Shown here: positions 27,943 through 36,360 of the stretch, piece after piece
Numbering within the stretch: position 1 is the first letter of the stretch
How the letters are laid out: every line of letters starts with the position of its first letter
From: JBBREP01 sp038202885
GTDB taxonomy: Bacteria; Actinomycetota; Acidimicrobiia; IMCC26256; PALSA-610
Direction: 5' to 3'
NCBI GenBank assembly: GCA_038202885.1
Contig: JBBREP010000012.1
Location: 1 to 64,000 of the forward strand
DNA: 64,000 bases
The notes under the pieces: model-generated
Databases searched by the model: none
Seen by the model: the letters and a program-made list of their open reading frames with translations, nothing else
Told to the model about the DNA's origin: nothing
Translations under genes and position numbers: made by a program

Positions 27943-28028
27943 CCTCCCGTCAGCCAGCGGAAGGGGCGCACCTTAGACAATCGGCGACGGCTGCGCATGC
28001 CGGACGCTGCGAAGGCGCTCGACGGCGG

Positions 28029-28280
28029 TTATCCAGCGACGATGTCGCCGCTCATGTCATCGATGATGCAGCCCTGCTCGCGCAACCACGCCAACGCCTG
28101 TTCCCGAGCGTCGGGGCTGCCGCCGAGCTCCATGATCATCCAGCCGGTGTGTTCTTCGACGTTGGCGCGCCGGATGTTGGGCACGACATCGAATCGCGAG
28201 ACGATCTCATAGATCATTGGTTGGCGTACGAGTGTCTCGGGGAACGACACGAACAATCGTTGATCGGTCACGCGCAGCAC
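28029..28280 (-). CDS. Stand-alone NIL-domain protein
   Basis: A small protein of about 83 residues that is essentially one NIL domain (RLFVSFPETLVRQPMIYEIV, with VVPNIRRANVEEHTGWMIME after it). NIL domains bind amino acids in methionine ABC transporter ATPases and also occur in ferredoxin-like and MTA/SAH-related proteins. Starts are GTG at 28280 or 28271; an upstream ATG at 28343 would overlap chdC. It follows chdC by about 10 bp, so co-transcription is likely. The ligand is unknown. Confidence 0.8.
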   Translation of the reverse strand: MLRVTDQRLFVSFPETLVRQPMIYEIVSRFDVVPNIRRANVEEHTGWMIMELGGSPDAREQALAWLREQGCIIDDMSGDIVAG

Positions 28281-28290
28281 CTGTTCCCGT

Positions 28291-29082
28291 TCAGTTGTCG
28301 GTGGGCGCAAGGCCGACACCGGCAAAGACCGCGGCCGGCGCATCGAGAAGGCTGATGATGAAGGGCCCGAACTCGGAGTAGCGCGCCGACACCTCGTCGA
28401 AACGCATCTCGTGCACGATGTCTTTCAGCACGACGGGATCGTCGGCGAGCAGCGTCACACCCCACTCCCAGTCGTCGAGTCCGGTCGCGCCGGTGATGAG
28501 TTGGAGTACTCGCCCGGCATAGGTACGCCCGATGCGCGCGTGCCCGGCCATCAGACGCTTGCGCTGCTCGAACGACAAGGCGTACCAGTTGTCGGCACCG
28601 TCACGGCGCTTGGTCATCGGGTAGAAGCCCAGCACGAGTTTACGCGGCAACGTGGGATGGATCCGCTGTTCGCGGTAGTGCGCCATGCGTTCACGCCAGG
28701 GCCCGAGCTTGGCTTCAATCTCGGCTTCGTCGGTGAGCCCGTCTTCGGCGCGTAGCCGGGCCCGCTCGTCGTCATCGCTCGACGTGTACGGCGACAGCTC
28801 GGTGAGCGACAGGAACGACCAACGCAACACGAACGGCCCTGCGAGCAGTTCGTGCTGGAACCGTTGCAGCCGAGCGAGGTCGGGACCGAGGGCCATGACG
28901 CCGATGTCGGCCTTGTGCCCGAGCGCGGCCCCGACGAGCACTTGCTGGTCGGTGCCGGCTTCGAATGCCGCGATCGCATCGAGTGCACGCTTGGCGCCGC
29001 GCGGGTCGGCATCGGCGCGGGCCCGGTCGACGTGCAGGAACAGGTGTAGGACACCCCATCCGACCGACGGCAAAACGCTCAC
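28291..29082 (-). CDS. chdC: Coproheme decarboxylase ChdC (HemQ)
   Basis: A 263-residue protein of the chlorite dismutase fold that converts coproheme to heme b in the Gram-positive heme pathway. Tyr 154 in GFYPMTKRR is the catalytic tyrosine position, and His 181 in GHARIGRTYAG is the proximal heme ligand. The GATGLDDWEWGVTLLADDP region is diagnostic of the actinobacterial HemQ group rather than of true chlorite dismutase, whose distal Arg context is lacking. No other hem gene is adjacent. Confidence 0.92.
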   Translation of the reverse strand: MSVLPSVGWGVLHLFLHVDRARADADPRGAKRALDAIAAFEAGTDQQVLVGAALGHKADIGVMALGPDLARLQRFQHELLAGPFVLRWSFLSLTELSPYTSSDDDERARLRAEDGLTDEAEIEAKLGPWRERMAHYREQRIHPTLPRKLVLGFYPMTKRRDGADNWYALSFEQRKRLMAGHARIGRTYAGRVLQLITGATGLDDWEWGVTLLADDPVVLKDIVHEMRFDEVSARYSEFGPFIISLLDAPAAVFAGVGLAPTDN

Positions 29083-29187
29083 GGGACGAATCTAACTGGT
29101 CGCCGTGCCCGTGCGGCTTCCCAGGTCGGAGAAGTCGCGCGTCCGCGATGGGCGCGGCGCGCCGGTGCCGATTCGCGCCAAACGCAA

Positions 29188-29215
29188 GAGAGGGCGGCCC
29201 GTAGGCCGCCCTCTC
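29188..29215 (-). terminator. groEL terminator hairpin
   Basis: GAGAGGGCGGCC (29188-29199) and GGCCGCCCTCTC (29204-29215) form a perfect 12-bp stem with a 4-nt loop, 34 nt after the groEL stop. On the minus strand it is followed by TTGCGTTT, a weak U-rich tail. The chdC start lies about 105 bp further on. Confidence 0.8.
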
Positions 29216-29248
29216 GTACAGATGGTTGCAGGTGGTGCAAGGGGGGAC

Positions 29249-30895
29249 TTAGAAGTCGCCCATGCCGCCCATGTCGGGCATCCCGCCGCCGCCGCCCATA
29301 CCGGCAGCCGCCTTGTCTTCGGGCTTGTCGGCCACGACTGCCTCGGTGGTGAGGAACAGCGCGGCGATCGACGCGGCGTTCTGCAGCGCCGAGCGCGTGA
29401 CCTTGGCTGCGTCGATGACGCCCGCCTTGACCAGGTCTTCGAACTCACCGGTTGCTGCGTTGAGGCCGTGGCTGCCCTTGAGGCTCTTTACCTTCTCCAC
29501 GATGACGCCACCCTCGAGGCCGGCGTTCACCGAGATCTGCTTCAGCGGCTCTTCGAGCGCACGGGCGACCAGCTTGGCGCCGGTTGCCTCGTCACCTGTC
29601 AGCGTCGCTGCGAGCTCGAGCACCTTGGCCTGGGCACGGAGCAGGGCCACGCCGCCACCGGCGACGACACCCTCTTCGACCGCAGCCTTGGTGGTCTGCA
29701 CTGCGTCTTCGATGCGGTGCTTCTTCTCTTTGAGCTCCACCTCGGTGGCAGCACCGACCTTGATGACCGCGACGCCGCCGGCAAGCTTGGCGAGACGCTC
29801 CTGGAGCTTCTCACGGTCGTAATCGCTGTCGGTGTTGTCGATCTCGGCGCGGATCTGGTTGATACGGCCCTGAATGTCGGCCTTTTTGCCGTTGCCCTCG
29901 ACGATCGTCGTCTCGTCCTTGGTGACGACGACCTTCTTGGCCCGGCCGAGCATGTCGAGACCGACACCATCGAGCTTGAGGCCAACCTCTTCGCTGATGA
30001 CCTCGCCACCCGTGAGGATCGCGATGTCCTGGAGCATGGCCTTGCGGCGCTCGCCGAAGCCAGGAGCCTTGATGGCGACCGACTTGAACGTGCCGCGGAT
30101 CTTGTTGACCACGAGCGTGGCGAGTGCCTCGCCCTCGAGGTCCTCGGCGATGAGCACGAGACCGCGCCCACCCTGCATGACCTTCTCGAGGATCGGGAGC
30201 AGGTCCTTGACCGCGCTCACCTTGCTCGATACGAGCAGGATGTACGCGTCGTCGAGGACGGCTTCCATGCGCTCGGGGTCGGTCACGAAGTACGGCGAGA
30301 TGTAGCCCTTGTCGAACCGCATGCCCTCGACGAGGTCGAGCTCCATGCCGAACGTCTGGCTCTCCTCGACGGTGATGACGCCGTCCTTGCCGACCTTTTC
30401 GAGCGACTCGGCGATCATCTCGCCGATGCTCTTGTCGGCCGCCGAGATGGCAGCGACGTTGGCGATCGCCGTCGGGTCGGTGTCGACCTTCTTGGCCGAA
30501 CTCTTGATCGAGTCGACTGCGGTGATGACCGCGGCCTCGATGCCCTTCTTCAAGGTCATCGGGTTCGCACCGGCGGCAACGTTGCGCAGACCCTCGCGCA
30601 CCATCGCCCAGGCGAGGACGGTGGCCGTGGTCGTGCCGTCACCGGCGACGTCGTCGGTCTTCTTGGCGACTTCCTTGACGAGCTCGGCACCGATCTTTTC
30701 GAACGGGTCTTCGAGGTCGATCTCCTTAGCAATCGACACACCGTCGTTCGTGATCGTGGGCGCGCCCCACTTCTTTTCGAGCACGACATTGCGGCCCTTT
30801 GGTCCGAGCGTGACTCGAACGGCATCGGCCAGCTTGTTCATTCCAGCTTCGAGCGAGCGGCGGGCGTTCTCGCTGTACGCGATCTGCTTCGACAT
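29249..30895 (-). CDS. groEL: 60-kDa chaperonin GroEL
   Basis: ATP-dependent folding chaperonin of 548 residues. Hallmarks are TLGPKGRNVVLEKKWG, the ATPase segment GDGTTTATVLAW, and the C-terminal Gly/Met-rich tail (MGGGGGMPDMGGMGDF). No groES precedes it, so this is the separately encoded groEL common in actinobacteria (the groEL2 position), with a groES-groEL pair expected elsewhere. Two CIRCE elements upstream indicate HrcA repression. A strong hairpin terminator follows the gene. Confidence 0.97.
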   Translation of the reverse strand: MSKQIAYSENARRSLEAGMNKLADAVRVTLGPKGRNVVLEKKWGAPTITNDGVSIAKEIDLEDPFEKIGAELVKEVAKKTDDVAGDGTTTATVLAWAMVREGLRNVAAGANPMTLKKGIEAAVITAVDSIKSSAKKVDTDPTAIANVAAISAADKSIGEMIAESLEKVGKDGVITVEESQTFGMELDLVEGMRFDKGYISPYFVTDPERMEAVLDDAYILLVSSKVSAVKDLLPILEKVMQGGRGLVLIAEDLEGEALATLVVNKIRGTFKSVAIKAPGFGERRKAMLQDIAILTGGEVISEEVGLKLDGVGLDMLGRAKKVVVTKDETTIVEGNGKKADIQGRINQIRAEIDNTDSDYDREKLQERLAKLAGGVAVIKVGAATEVELKEKKHRIEDAVQTTKAAVEEGVVAGGGVALLRAQAKVLELAATLTGDEATGAKLVARALEEPLKQISVNAGLEGGVIVEKVKSLKGSHGLNAATGEFEDLVKAGVIDAAKVTRSALQNAASIAALFLTTEAVVADKPEDKAAAGMGGGGGMPDMGGMGDF

Positions 30896-30979
30896 TCCAA
30901 AACCCCCTGTGGCAGCGGCTCCGCTGCAGGCGTCGGGTACGGGTGGGAGGAGTCCCAGCCTCGGGTTGCACCGGACTGG

Positions 30980-31006
30980 TTAGCACTCACAGTAGCAGAG
31001 TGCTAA
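30980..31006. promoter_or_regulatory. CIRCE operator (HrcA box), perfect
   Basis: TTAGCACTC (30980-30988), nine bases, then GAGTGCTAA (30998-31006) match the CIRCE consensus exactly. It lies 85 bp upstream of the groEL start and should bind the heat-shock repressor HrcA, which is not encoded in this window. Confidence 0.95.
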
Positions 31007-31012
31007 TTCATC

Positions 31013-31039
31013 TTGGCACTCGGCCCCCGCGAGTGCTGA
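31013..31039. promoter_or_regulatory. Second CIRCE-like operator
   Basis: TTGGCACTC (31013-31021), nine bases, then GAGTGCTGA (31031-31039): one base differs from consensus in each arm. The two changes are symmetric opposites (A to G in the left arm, A to G in the right), and the arms still match over GCACTC/GAGTGC. Its centre is 33 bp from the perfect CIRCE, about three helical turns. Confidence 0.8.
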
Positions 31040-31092
31040 TGTGAGTGATCGCTCGCCGCGCCGCACGGAGCGGCACACTCGACGCTCGGGCG

Positions 31093-31160
31093 GCGATCGC
31101 AACCTGGTTCCGGCAGGAGCGGTAGCAGCGATCGCTCGCAGCGCCGGACGAAGTAGGCGC
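31093..31160 (+). repeat. Family 1 element, copy B
   Basis: Arms GCGATCGC at 31093-31100 and 31128-31135 enclose a 27-nt loop starting AACCTGGTT. TCGCA follows, then the tail hairpin GCGCCGGACGAAGTAGGCGC at 31141-31160. It ends 28 bp before the dtxR-family start. A fragment of another right arm (GATCGCTCGCCGCG) lies at about 31047-31060. Confidence 0.85.
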
Positions 31161-31187
31161 AATGGACAGGCCAGTAGCGTTCGCCCG

Positions 31188-31847
31188 ATGGCCGACATGC
31201 ACGACACGACCGAGGAGTACCTCGAGCACATCCTCGCGATCGAGGAAGAGGGCACGCGCGTGATGCGCGCCCGCCTGGTCGAGCGCCTCGGTTTTTCGGC
31301 TGCGGCCGTCTCGGAGACCGTGAGTCGTCTGGCCGAACATGGCTACGTCGAGATGGCCGACGACCGCACGGTGTCGCTCACCGCAAAGGGCCGCGAGCTG
31401 GGCACCAAAGTCGTGCGCCGGCACCGGTTGGCCGAGCGGCTACTCGTCGATGTCATTGGTCTCGAATGGGAAAAGGTGCACCGCGAAGCCGGTCGATGGG
31501 AACACGCCATTTCCGACGACGTCGAGGAGAAGCTGATCGCACTGCTCGGCGATCCGGCGACGTGCCCGCACGGCAACCCGATTCCAGGCAGCGCGCACGC
31601 CGCGCCCGACGTCGTGACGGTGCCGCTGTCGCGCGCGCCAGAGGGTCGGGTGACGGTTGCGCGCATCAGCGAACGTATCGAGATCGACGACGTGTCAATC
31701 CAACTCGTCGCCGACGCCGCGCTCACACCCGGCCGTGGCGCGACGGTGACCGCGACCGACGCCCGAGCGGTGCACGTGCTGACGGACTCCGGGGATCACA
31801 CGATCCCATCACCCGTCGCCGACCAACTCTTCGTCACGATCGGCTGA
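31188..31847 (+). CDS. DtxR/MntR-family metal-dependent regulator
   Basis: A 219-residue DtxR-type regulator: winged helix at residues 1-65, dimerization domain about 66-135, and a C-terminal SH3-like domain about 140-219. Numbering aligns with DtxR without gaps at the N-terminus (DTTEEYL). Ancillary ligands His 79, Glu 83 and His 98 and the CPHGNPIPG motif are kept. In the primary site Glu 105 and His 106 remain, but Met 10 is Glu and Cys 102 is Gly. An acidic residue at position 10 is MntR-like, so manganese rather than iron may be sensed. It is transcribed away from groEL and toward the cytochrome c gene. Confidence 0.92.
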   Translation: MADMHDTTEEYLEHILAIEEEGTRVMRARLVERLGFSAAAVSETVSRLAEHGYVEMADDRTVSLTAKGRELGTKVVRRHRLAERLLVDVIGLEWEKVHREAGRWEHAISDDVEEKLIALLGDPATCPHGNPIPGSAHAAPDVVTVPLSRAPEGRVTVARISERIEIDDVSIQLVADAALTPGRGATVTATDARAVHVLTDSGDHTIPSPVADQLFVTIG

Positions 31848-31904
31848 ATCCATCGCCGCGCTGGTCGGCATTGTGCTCGGGGATTTTGGCGCTCGCAGCG
31901 CTGG

Positions 31905-32384
31905 CTACTTGGCTTTCTCGCTCGTACGCCATCCCGGCACGCTCGGGGCATGCGCCTCGAACCCTCGGAGATACGTCGTGATCTGACGGACCTGCTCGTC
32001 GGTCATCGTGCCGCCGTAGTCGAGGCCCCATGCGGGCATCGCTGTCCCTGACACGCCGCCGCTCACGAGCGCGACGATCTGCGCGTCGGACGTGGTCTTG
32101 AGGAACTCGCTGGAGTTCAGCGTCGGTGCGGACCCTCCGCCCGCGCCATTGGCGCCGTGGCACTGCGCGCAGCTCGCCGCGAACAGCTGCTTGCCAATCG
32201 CGGTGTAGTTGATTTGTTGTTCACTCGCCGCGGCGCGACGAAGTCCGGGTTCGCGCACGCGGTAGGCAATGAACCCGCTGACGAGCACGATCATGAACAC
32301 CAAGCCCCACATCAGATAGCGATCGAGGCTGCGTTCGAGCCATTCGGGCTCGAACGGCGGCGGCGTGGGTCGTTCGCGTGGCAT
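31905..32384 (-). CDS. Membrane-anchored monoheme cytochrome c
   Basis: A 159-residue protein with an uncleaved membrane helix at about residues 24-42 and a single c-type heme site, CAQCH (Cys 72, Cys 75, His 76). Met in GTAMPAWGLDYGG is the likely sixth ligand. It starts with ATG at 32384, 1 bp after the Rieske stop. It is the last gene of the Rieske/cytochrome b set and probably accepts electrons from the Rieske centre on the outer membrane face. Confidence 0.93.
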   Translation of the reverse strand: MPRERPTPPPFEPEWLERSLDRYLMWGLVFMIVLVSGFIAYRVREPGLRRAAASEQQINYTAIGKQLFAASCAQCHGANGAGGGSAPTLNSSEFLKTTSDAQIVALVSGGVSGTAMPAWGLDYGGTMTDEQVRQITTYLRGFEAHAPSVPGWRTSEKAK

Positions 32385-32385
32385 G

Positions 32386-32880
32386 TCAGGCCTTGCCGAT
32401 ACAGCTCGGGCCCTTGGCTTCGGTGAAGAAGTCTTTGACACCTCGGTCGGGACCCTCGTGCAACACCCCGGTGTCGATGACGACCTTGGTGCCGTCGAGT
32501 GAGAGCTCGTAATGGTCCATACCGCGGGGCGTCGGCCCCGCGATGTACTCACCCGCGAGGTCATAGATCGATCCGTGGCACGGACACTCGAAGCGACCCG
32601 AGCTCTCGCAGAAGGGAACCTTGCACCCGAGATGCGGGCACTTCTGCGACAGCGCGAAGAGATGGTTCTGCGCGTTCACGACGTAGAGGCGACCCGCGGA
32701 AACGTACGTGCTGGTGCCCTCGGCGAAGTTCGTAGCTTCGCCGACGGTGATCTTGGCGCCCGCCGCCGACGACGCGAGCGGTCGCAACGCTTCGTAGGCC
32801 GTATACGCAGCGGCCGATGCGAGGATGGCGCCTCCACCTTTCCAGCTGTTGCGGAGAAAGTCGCGACGGCTCGTAGCCAT
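32386..32880 (-). CDS. Rieske iron-sulfur protein
   Basis: A 164-residue protein with a twin-arginine-type N-terminus (TSRRDFLRNSWKGGGAIL) that also anchors it. The 2Fe-2S ligands are Cys 81 and His 83 in CPHLGC and Cys 99 and His 102 in CPCHGS; Cys 86 and Cys 101 form the expected disulfide. It moves electrons from the quinol site of the cytochrome b subunit to cytochrome c. The ATG at 32880 is chosen because the RR motif directly follows it. It sits 8 bp after cytochrome b. Confidence 0.95.
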   Translation of the reverse strand: MATSRRDFLRNSWKGGGAILASAAAYTAYEALRPLASSAAGAKITVGEATNFAEGTSTYVSAGRLYVVNAQNHLFALSQKCPHLGCKVPFCESSGRFECPCHGSIYDLAGEYIAGPTPRGMDHYELSLDGTKVVIDTGVLHEGPDRGVKDFFTEAKGPSCIGKA

Positions 32881-32888
32881 GGTTGCTC

Positions 32889-34259
32889 CTAGAACTCGAT
32901 GTACGAGTGGGTCCACGGCGCGACGAACTGCCACCCGGGCCCACGGAAGAAGGTGCCGATGACGGTGAGGACGACCTCAGCGGCCAGCAACACGCTGAAG
33001 AGCAACACCGCCACCTTGCGATGGCTCGCGCGGGTGTCGGGGTTGCGGTCGATGTAGGGCAGCATCATGAACAACACAACCGCGCCACCCGGCACCAAGA
33101 TCCCCGCAATCAGCGGGTCGAAACGCGACAGCAGCTCTTGGAGCCCCGCGAAATACCACGGCGCCTTGGCCGGCTCCGGTGTGACGTTCGGGTTCGCGAG
33201 ACCGCGGAGCGGAGCGCTGTAGGTGACACCGAGCGCGAGTACCACCGCTGCGGTTCCGAGCGCGACAACCGCGTGGCGAACCAGCAGGTGTGGCCAGGTG
33301 AACACCGTGTCGTCGACCGGCCTCGCCGCTTCGACGACCGATTCTCGATCGACGACACCGAGCAGCCGCACCCGACCGCCATACAGGTCAGGAGCGGCAG
33401 CCGACATCGCCGCCGCCGCGGGCGCGGCCGGTGTCCGTTCATTCGCCTCTTCGGCGAAGGCACCCACCTGCGACCTCGACACTGCGAACCCGTCCTTGCG
33501 GACGCGCCAGATGTGGACCGACAACATCATGACGAGCGCACTGGGCAGCACCGCGACGTGCAGCGCGTAGAACCGCAGCAGCGTGCTTTGACCCACCTGT
33601 GGCCCGCCGAGCAACAAGTCCTGGGTCTTGCCGCCGATGATCGGGATGTAGTGCACGAGGTCGGTGCCGACGGTGACAGCCCAGTAGGAAAGCTGGTCCC
33701 ACGGCAGCAGGTAGCCAGTGAACGAGAACATGAGCGTGATCAGCAGCAGCATGACGCCGATCACCCAATTGAACTCACGGGGCTTTTTGTACGCGCCGGC
33801 GTAGAAGACTCGCACGAGATGCAGCGCCACCACGAGCACCATGAGGTGTGCAGACCAACGGTGCACGTTACGGATCAACTGACCGAAACCCACTCCGGTC
33901 TTCAGTCGTTGCATGTCGCCGTAGGCCGAACCGACCGACGGTGTGTACACGAACATCAGGTACACGCCGGTCACCAGGAGGATGCCGAAGAGCACTGCCG
34001 CGATGAAGCCGAGTCGGAACGAGTAACGCATGCGCAGCACGCGCTTGGGGATCTTCACCGGATAGAGGTGGAGGAAGAAGTTGCTGAACGACTGCAACGC
34101 GCGACCGCGTGGTGTGTTCAGCTGCGCGTGGCGGAACACCGAACGCCAGGTGTCGCTGCGCTTCACGCGGGCTGTGATGCCGTGGTCGACGCTCGTGCGG
34201 CCAGGTTCCAGCGCACCGTGTTCCAGTGCCTCGCGCTCGGGCTGTTCGGTCTCAGGCAT
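32889..34259 (-). CDS. Cytochrome b, fused b6 and subunit IV type
   Basis: A 456-residue membrane subunit of a quinol:cytochrome c reductase. Heme ligands are His 133/His 147 (13 between) and His 234/His 249 (14 between); the 14-residue spacing is that of b6-type rather than mitochondrial-type cytochrome b. The C-terminal third resembles subunit IV with the quinol-site segment EPAKAPWYFAGLQELL. A linker of about 60 residues rich in Ala and Pro joins the halves. An N-terminal cytoplasmic extension of about 60 residues is present. The last 8 bp overlap the start of the upstream Fe-S flavoprotein's 3' end, indicating coupling. Confidence 0.93.
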   Translation of the reverse strand: MPETEQPEREALEHGALEPGRTSVDHGITARVKRSDTWRSVFRHAQLNTPRGRALQSFSNFFLHLYPVKIPKRVLRMRYSFRLGFIAAVLFGILLVTGVYLMFVYTPSVGSAYGDMQRLKTGVGFGQLIRNVHRWSAHLMVLVVALHLVRVFYAGAYKKPREFNWVIGVMLLLITLMFSFTGYLLPWDQLSYWAVTVGTDLVHYIPIIGGKTQDLLLGGPQVGQSTLLRFYALHVAVLPSALVMMLSVHIWRVRKDGFAVSRSQVGAFAEEANERTPAAPAAAAMSAAAPDLYGGRVRLLGVVDRESVVEAARPVDDTVFTWPHLLVRHAVVALGTAAVVLALGVTYSAPLRGLANPNVTPEPAKAPWYFAGLQELLSRFDPLIAGILVPGGAVVLFMMLPYIDRNPDTRASHRKVAVLLFSVLLAAEVVLTVIGTFFRGPGWQFVAPWTHSYIEF

Positions 34260-36078
34260 GGTTCAACTCCGTCGCGTGCACCATTGACAGCGCTCCAGGC
34301 GGACACCGATTGACGCACAGGCCGCAGCGGATACAGAGGTCTTCGTCGAGCAGCAACACCGATTGGTGCTCCTCGCCCACACCAACGTGATCAGCCCGCG
34401 CGATCGTGATGCAGTTCGGCGGGCAGACGTCGACACACAGGCCGCAGAGGATGCACAGCTCCGGTGACAGCATGATGTTGTCGAAACAGCGAAGGCATCG
34501 CAGACCTTCGAGGCGCGCGTGCTGCTCGTCGTATCCGGTCTCGACCTCGGCGAAACCAACTCGCCGATCGGTGGGTGCGGCGGGCACAGCCTGGCGCGGG
34601 ATCGCGTCGTAGTCCGTGTCGATACGGCGGTAGCCCCGGCGCAGCGTCACCGCGACCTCGCGGCCGGCACCCACCTCGGGCACCGCCTCACCCGCGAGCG
34701 TGGCGTGTATCGAGACTGCGGCGCGCCGGCCGTCGGCGATGGCATCAATGAGATTGCGAGGGCCACGGGCGACGTCACCGCCAGCCCACACGCGCGGGTC
34801 CGAGGTCTGGAGCGTGGTCGGGTCGATCTGAAGGCCACCGCGCGGATTGCGCTGCAATTGCAGGCCGTCCACGCCGTCGAGGAGCCCGAGATCGGCCGAT
34901 TGGCCGACCGCGAGGATCACCGTGTCGGCGGGGATCACCGACTCGGTACCGGCACGGAATTCGGGGGCGAATCGCCCGCGTGCGTCGAACACCGATGCGA
35001 CTTCGATCGTCTCGAGACCGGTGACGTGGCCCTCGCCGACGAAGCGGTGCGGACCACGCCGGTGCAGGATGCGAATGCCTTCGTGCTCGGCCTCGGCAAT
35101 CTCCTCGGGATCGGCCGGGATCTCCTCAGCTGACTCGAGTGCGATCACCGTCACATCGACGACGCCCGATCGGCGCGCGGCCCGCGCGACATCGAGCGTC
35201 GTTGTCATCGCCCGGCGAGCATCATCGGCCGCGCTGGGACCGAGCGCGACGGGATCGGGCGCGTCGGTCGCGCTCCCGACGGCACGCAGCGCCGTGCGTG
35301 CGGCGTCGAATGCGACGTTGCCACCGCCGACCACGACGACACGCGTCCCAAGATCGACGTGGTAACCCTGATTGACGTTGAGCAGGTATTCGACCGCGCG
35401 CAATACGCCGTCGAGATCGCTCCCGGGCAAGTCGAGATCGCGTGCTCGCCCGGTACCGACCGCAAGGAACAGCGCCGCGTGCTGTTCGAGCAACTGCGCG
35501 ACGCTGTGAGTGTCGCCGATCCGAGCATCGAGTTCGACATCGATCCCGAGTTCGAGGATCGCATCAACTTCGCGCTGGATCAGCGCGCGAGGTAGGCGGT
35601 ATTCGGGGATGCCGAGCACCATCATCCCGCCGAGTGTCGACTGGGCCTCGTACACCGTGACGCGATGGCCGGCGAGCCGAAGGTCACACGCCGCCGCGAG
35701 GCCAGCGGGACCGCCGCCGATGACGCCGACGCTTGCTCCCGTCGCCGGCGGTACCTCGCCGTGCGCGGCGTGCCACATCGTGTTCGCGGCGAAGCTCTCG
35801 ACGCCGAAACGCTCGGTGACGAATCGCTTCAGGGCACGGATGGCCACCGGTGCATCGAGCGACCCACGGCGACACGCGCGCTCGCACGGCGCCGCACAGA
35901 CCCGACCGCACACCGAGGGGAACGGGTTGGGCCGTCGCGCAATGAGATAGGCCTCCTCGAAGCGCCCTTCGGCGATCGCGGTGACGTAGGCGCCGGCATC
36001 GGTGTGTACCGGGCACGCGGCGCGGCACGGCTCATTGGCCCAGAGCCACGCCGCGTCGGGGGTCGTCGGGACGGGCAT
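34252..36078 (-). CDS. GltD-like FAD/NAD(P) oxidoreductase with two C-terminal 4Fe-4S clusters
   Basis: A 608-residue flavoprotein. The N-terminal Cys-rich domain (CRAACPVHTDAG, CGRVCAAPCERACRRG) is that of glutamate synthase small subunits and holds Fe-S clusters. FAD binding is at VGVIGGGPAGLAAA, NAD(P) binding at VVVVGGGNVAFDAARTA. The C-terminus adds a ferredoxin-like pair, CILCGLCVDVCPPNC and CIRCGLCVNRCPPG. No GltB large subunit is present, so glutamate synthesis is unlikely. Its place between cytochrome b and a cupredoxin suggests electron exchange between NAD(P)H and the quinone or cytochrome complex. The start overlaps the preceding small gene (TGATG). Confidence 0.88.
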   Translation of the reverse strand: MPVPTTPDAAWLWANEPCRAACPVHTDAGAYVTAIAEGRFEEAYLIARRPNPFPSVCGRVCAAPCERACRRGSLDAPVAIRALKRFVTERFGVESFAANTMWHAAHGEVPPATGASVGVIGGGPAGLAAACDLRLAGHRVTVYEAQSTLGGMMVLGIPEYRLPRALIQREVDAILELGIDVELDARIGDTHSVAQLLEQHAALFLAVGTGRARDLDLPGSDLDGVLRAVEYLLNVNQGYHVDLGTRVVVVGGGNVAFDAARTALRAVGSATDAPDPVALGPSAADDARRAMTTTLDVARAARRSGVVDVTVIALESAEEIPADPEEIAEAEHEGIRILHRRGPHRFVGEGHVTGLETIEVASVFDARGRFAPEFRAGTESVIPADTVILAVGQSADLGLLDGVDGLQLQRNPRGGLQIDPTTLQTSDPRVWAGGDVARGPRNLIDAIADGRRAAVSIHATLAGEAVPEVGAGREVAVTLRRGYRRIDTDYDAIPRQAVPAAPTDRRVGFAEVETGYDEQHARLEGLRCLRCFDNIMLSPELCILCGLCVDVCPPNCITIARADHVGVGEEHQSVLLLDEDLCIRCGLCVNRCPPGALSMVHATELNHA

Positions 36079-36326
36079 CAGATCAGACCGCGGCGTTGAA
36101 GCCGGCGCAACAACCACGCCAACCCCACGAGCCCGCAGGCGAAGATCGCCGTTGCCACGGCGACCCTCGCACTGCGCCCGATGCTGTGCACTCGGGTCAG
36201 CACCATGTTCGGCCCGTAGACCAAAACCGCGAGACCGACGATCACGACGAGCGCCGTGGTGAGCGCGGCCCGTCCCCACCCGATCACCGAGATCGCATCG
36301 GATTCTCGTTCGTCTGGTGCTGTCAT
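36078..36326 (-). CDS. Small two-helix membrane protein
   Basis: An 82-residue protein with two hydrophobic helices (about residues 19-40 and 53-72) and a basic C-terminus (LLRRLQRRGLI). The stop overlaps the next gene's ATG, and the cupredoxin gene is 34 bp upstream, so it belongs to the respiratory cluster. I recognise no family; it may be an assembly or anchoring subunit. Confidence 0.75.
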   Translation of the reverse strand: MTAPDERESDAISVIGWGRAALTTALVVIVGLAVLVYGPNMVLTRVHSIGRSARVAVATAIFACGLVGLAWLLRRLQRRGLI

Positions 36327-36360
36327 CTGAGGTCCCCCGTGGGCCACGACCGGTGTTGGA

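Noticed and set aside
28291..29082. True chlorite dismutase
   Set aside because: Motifs around Tyr 154 and His 181 are those of the actinobacterial coproheme decarboxylases.
29105..31006. A 633-codon plus-strand frame opposite groEL
   Set aside because: Mirror of groEL codon bias; no motif, and it crosses the groEL terminator and a CIRCE box.
34252..36078. Glutamate synthase small subunit
   Set aside because: No large subunit is adjacent, and the C-terminal ferredoxin pair and respiratory neighbours point to another role.
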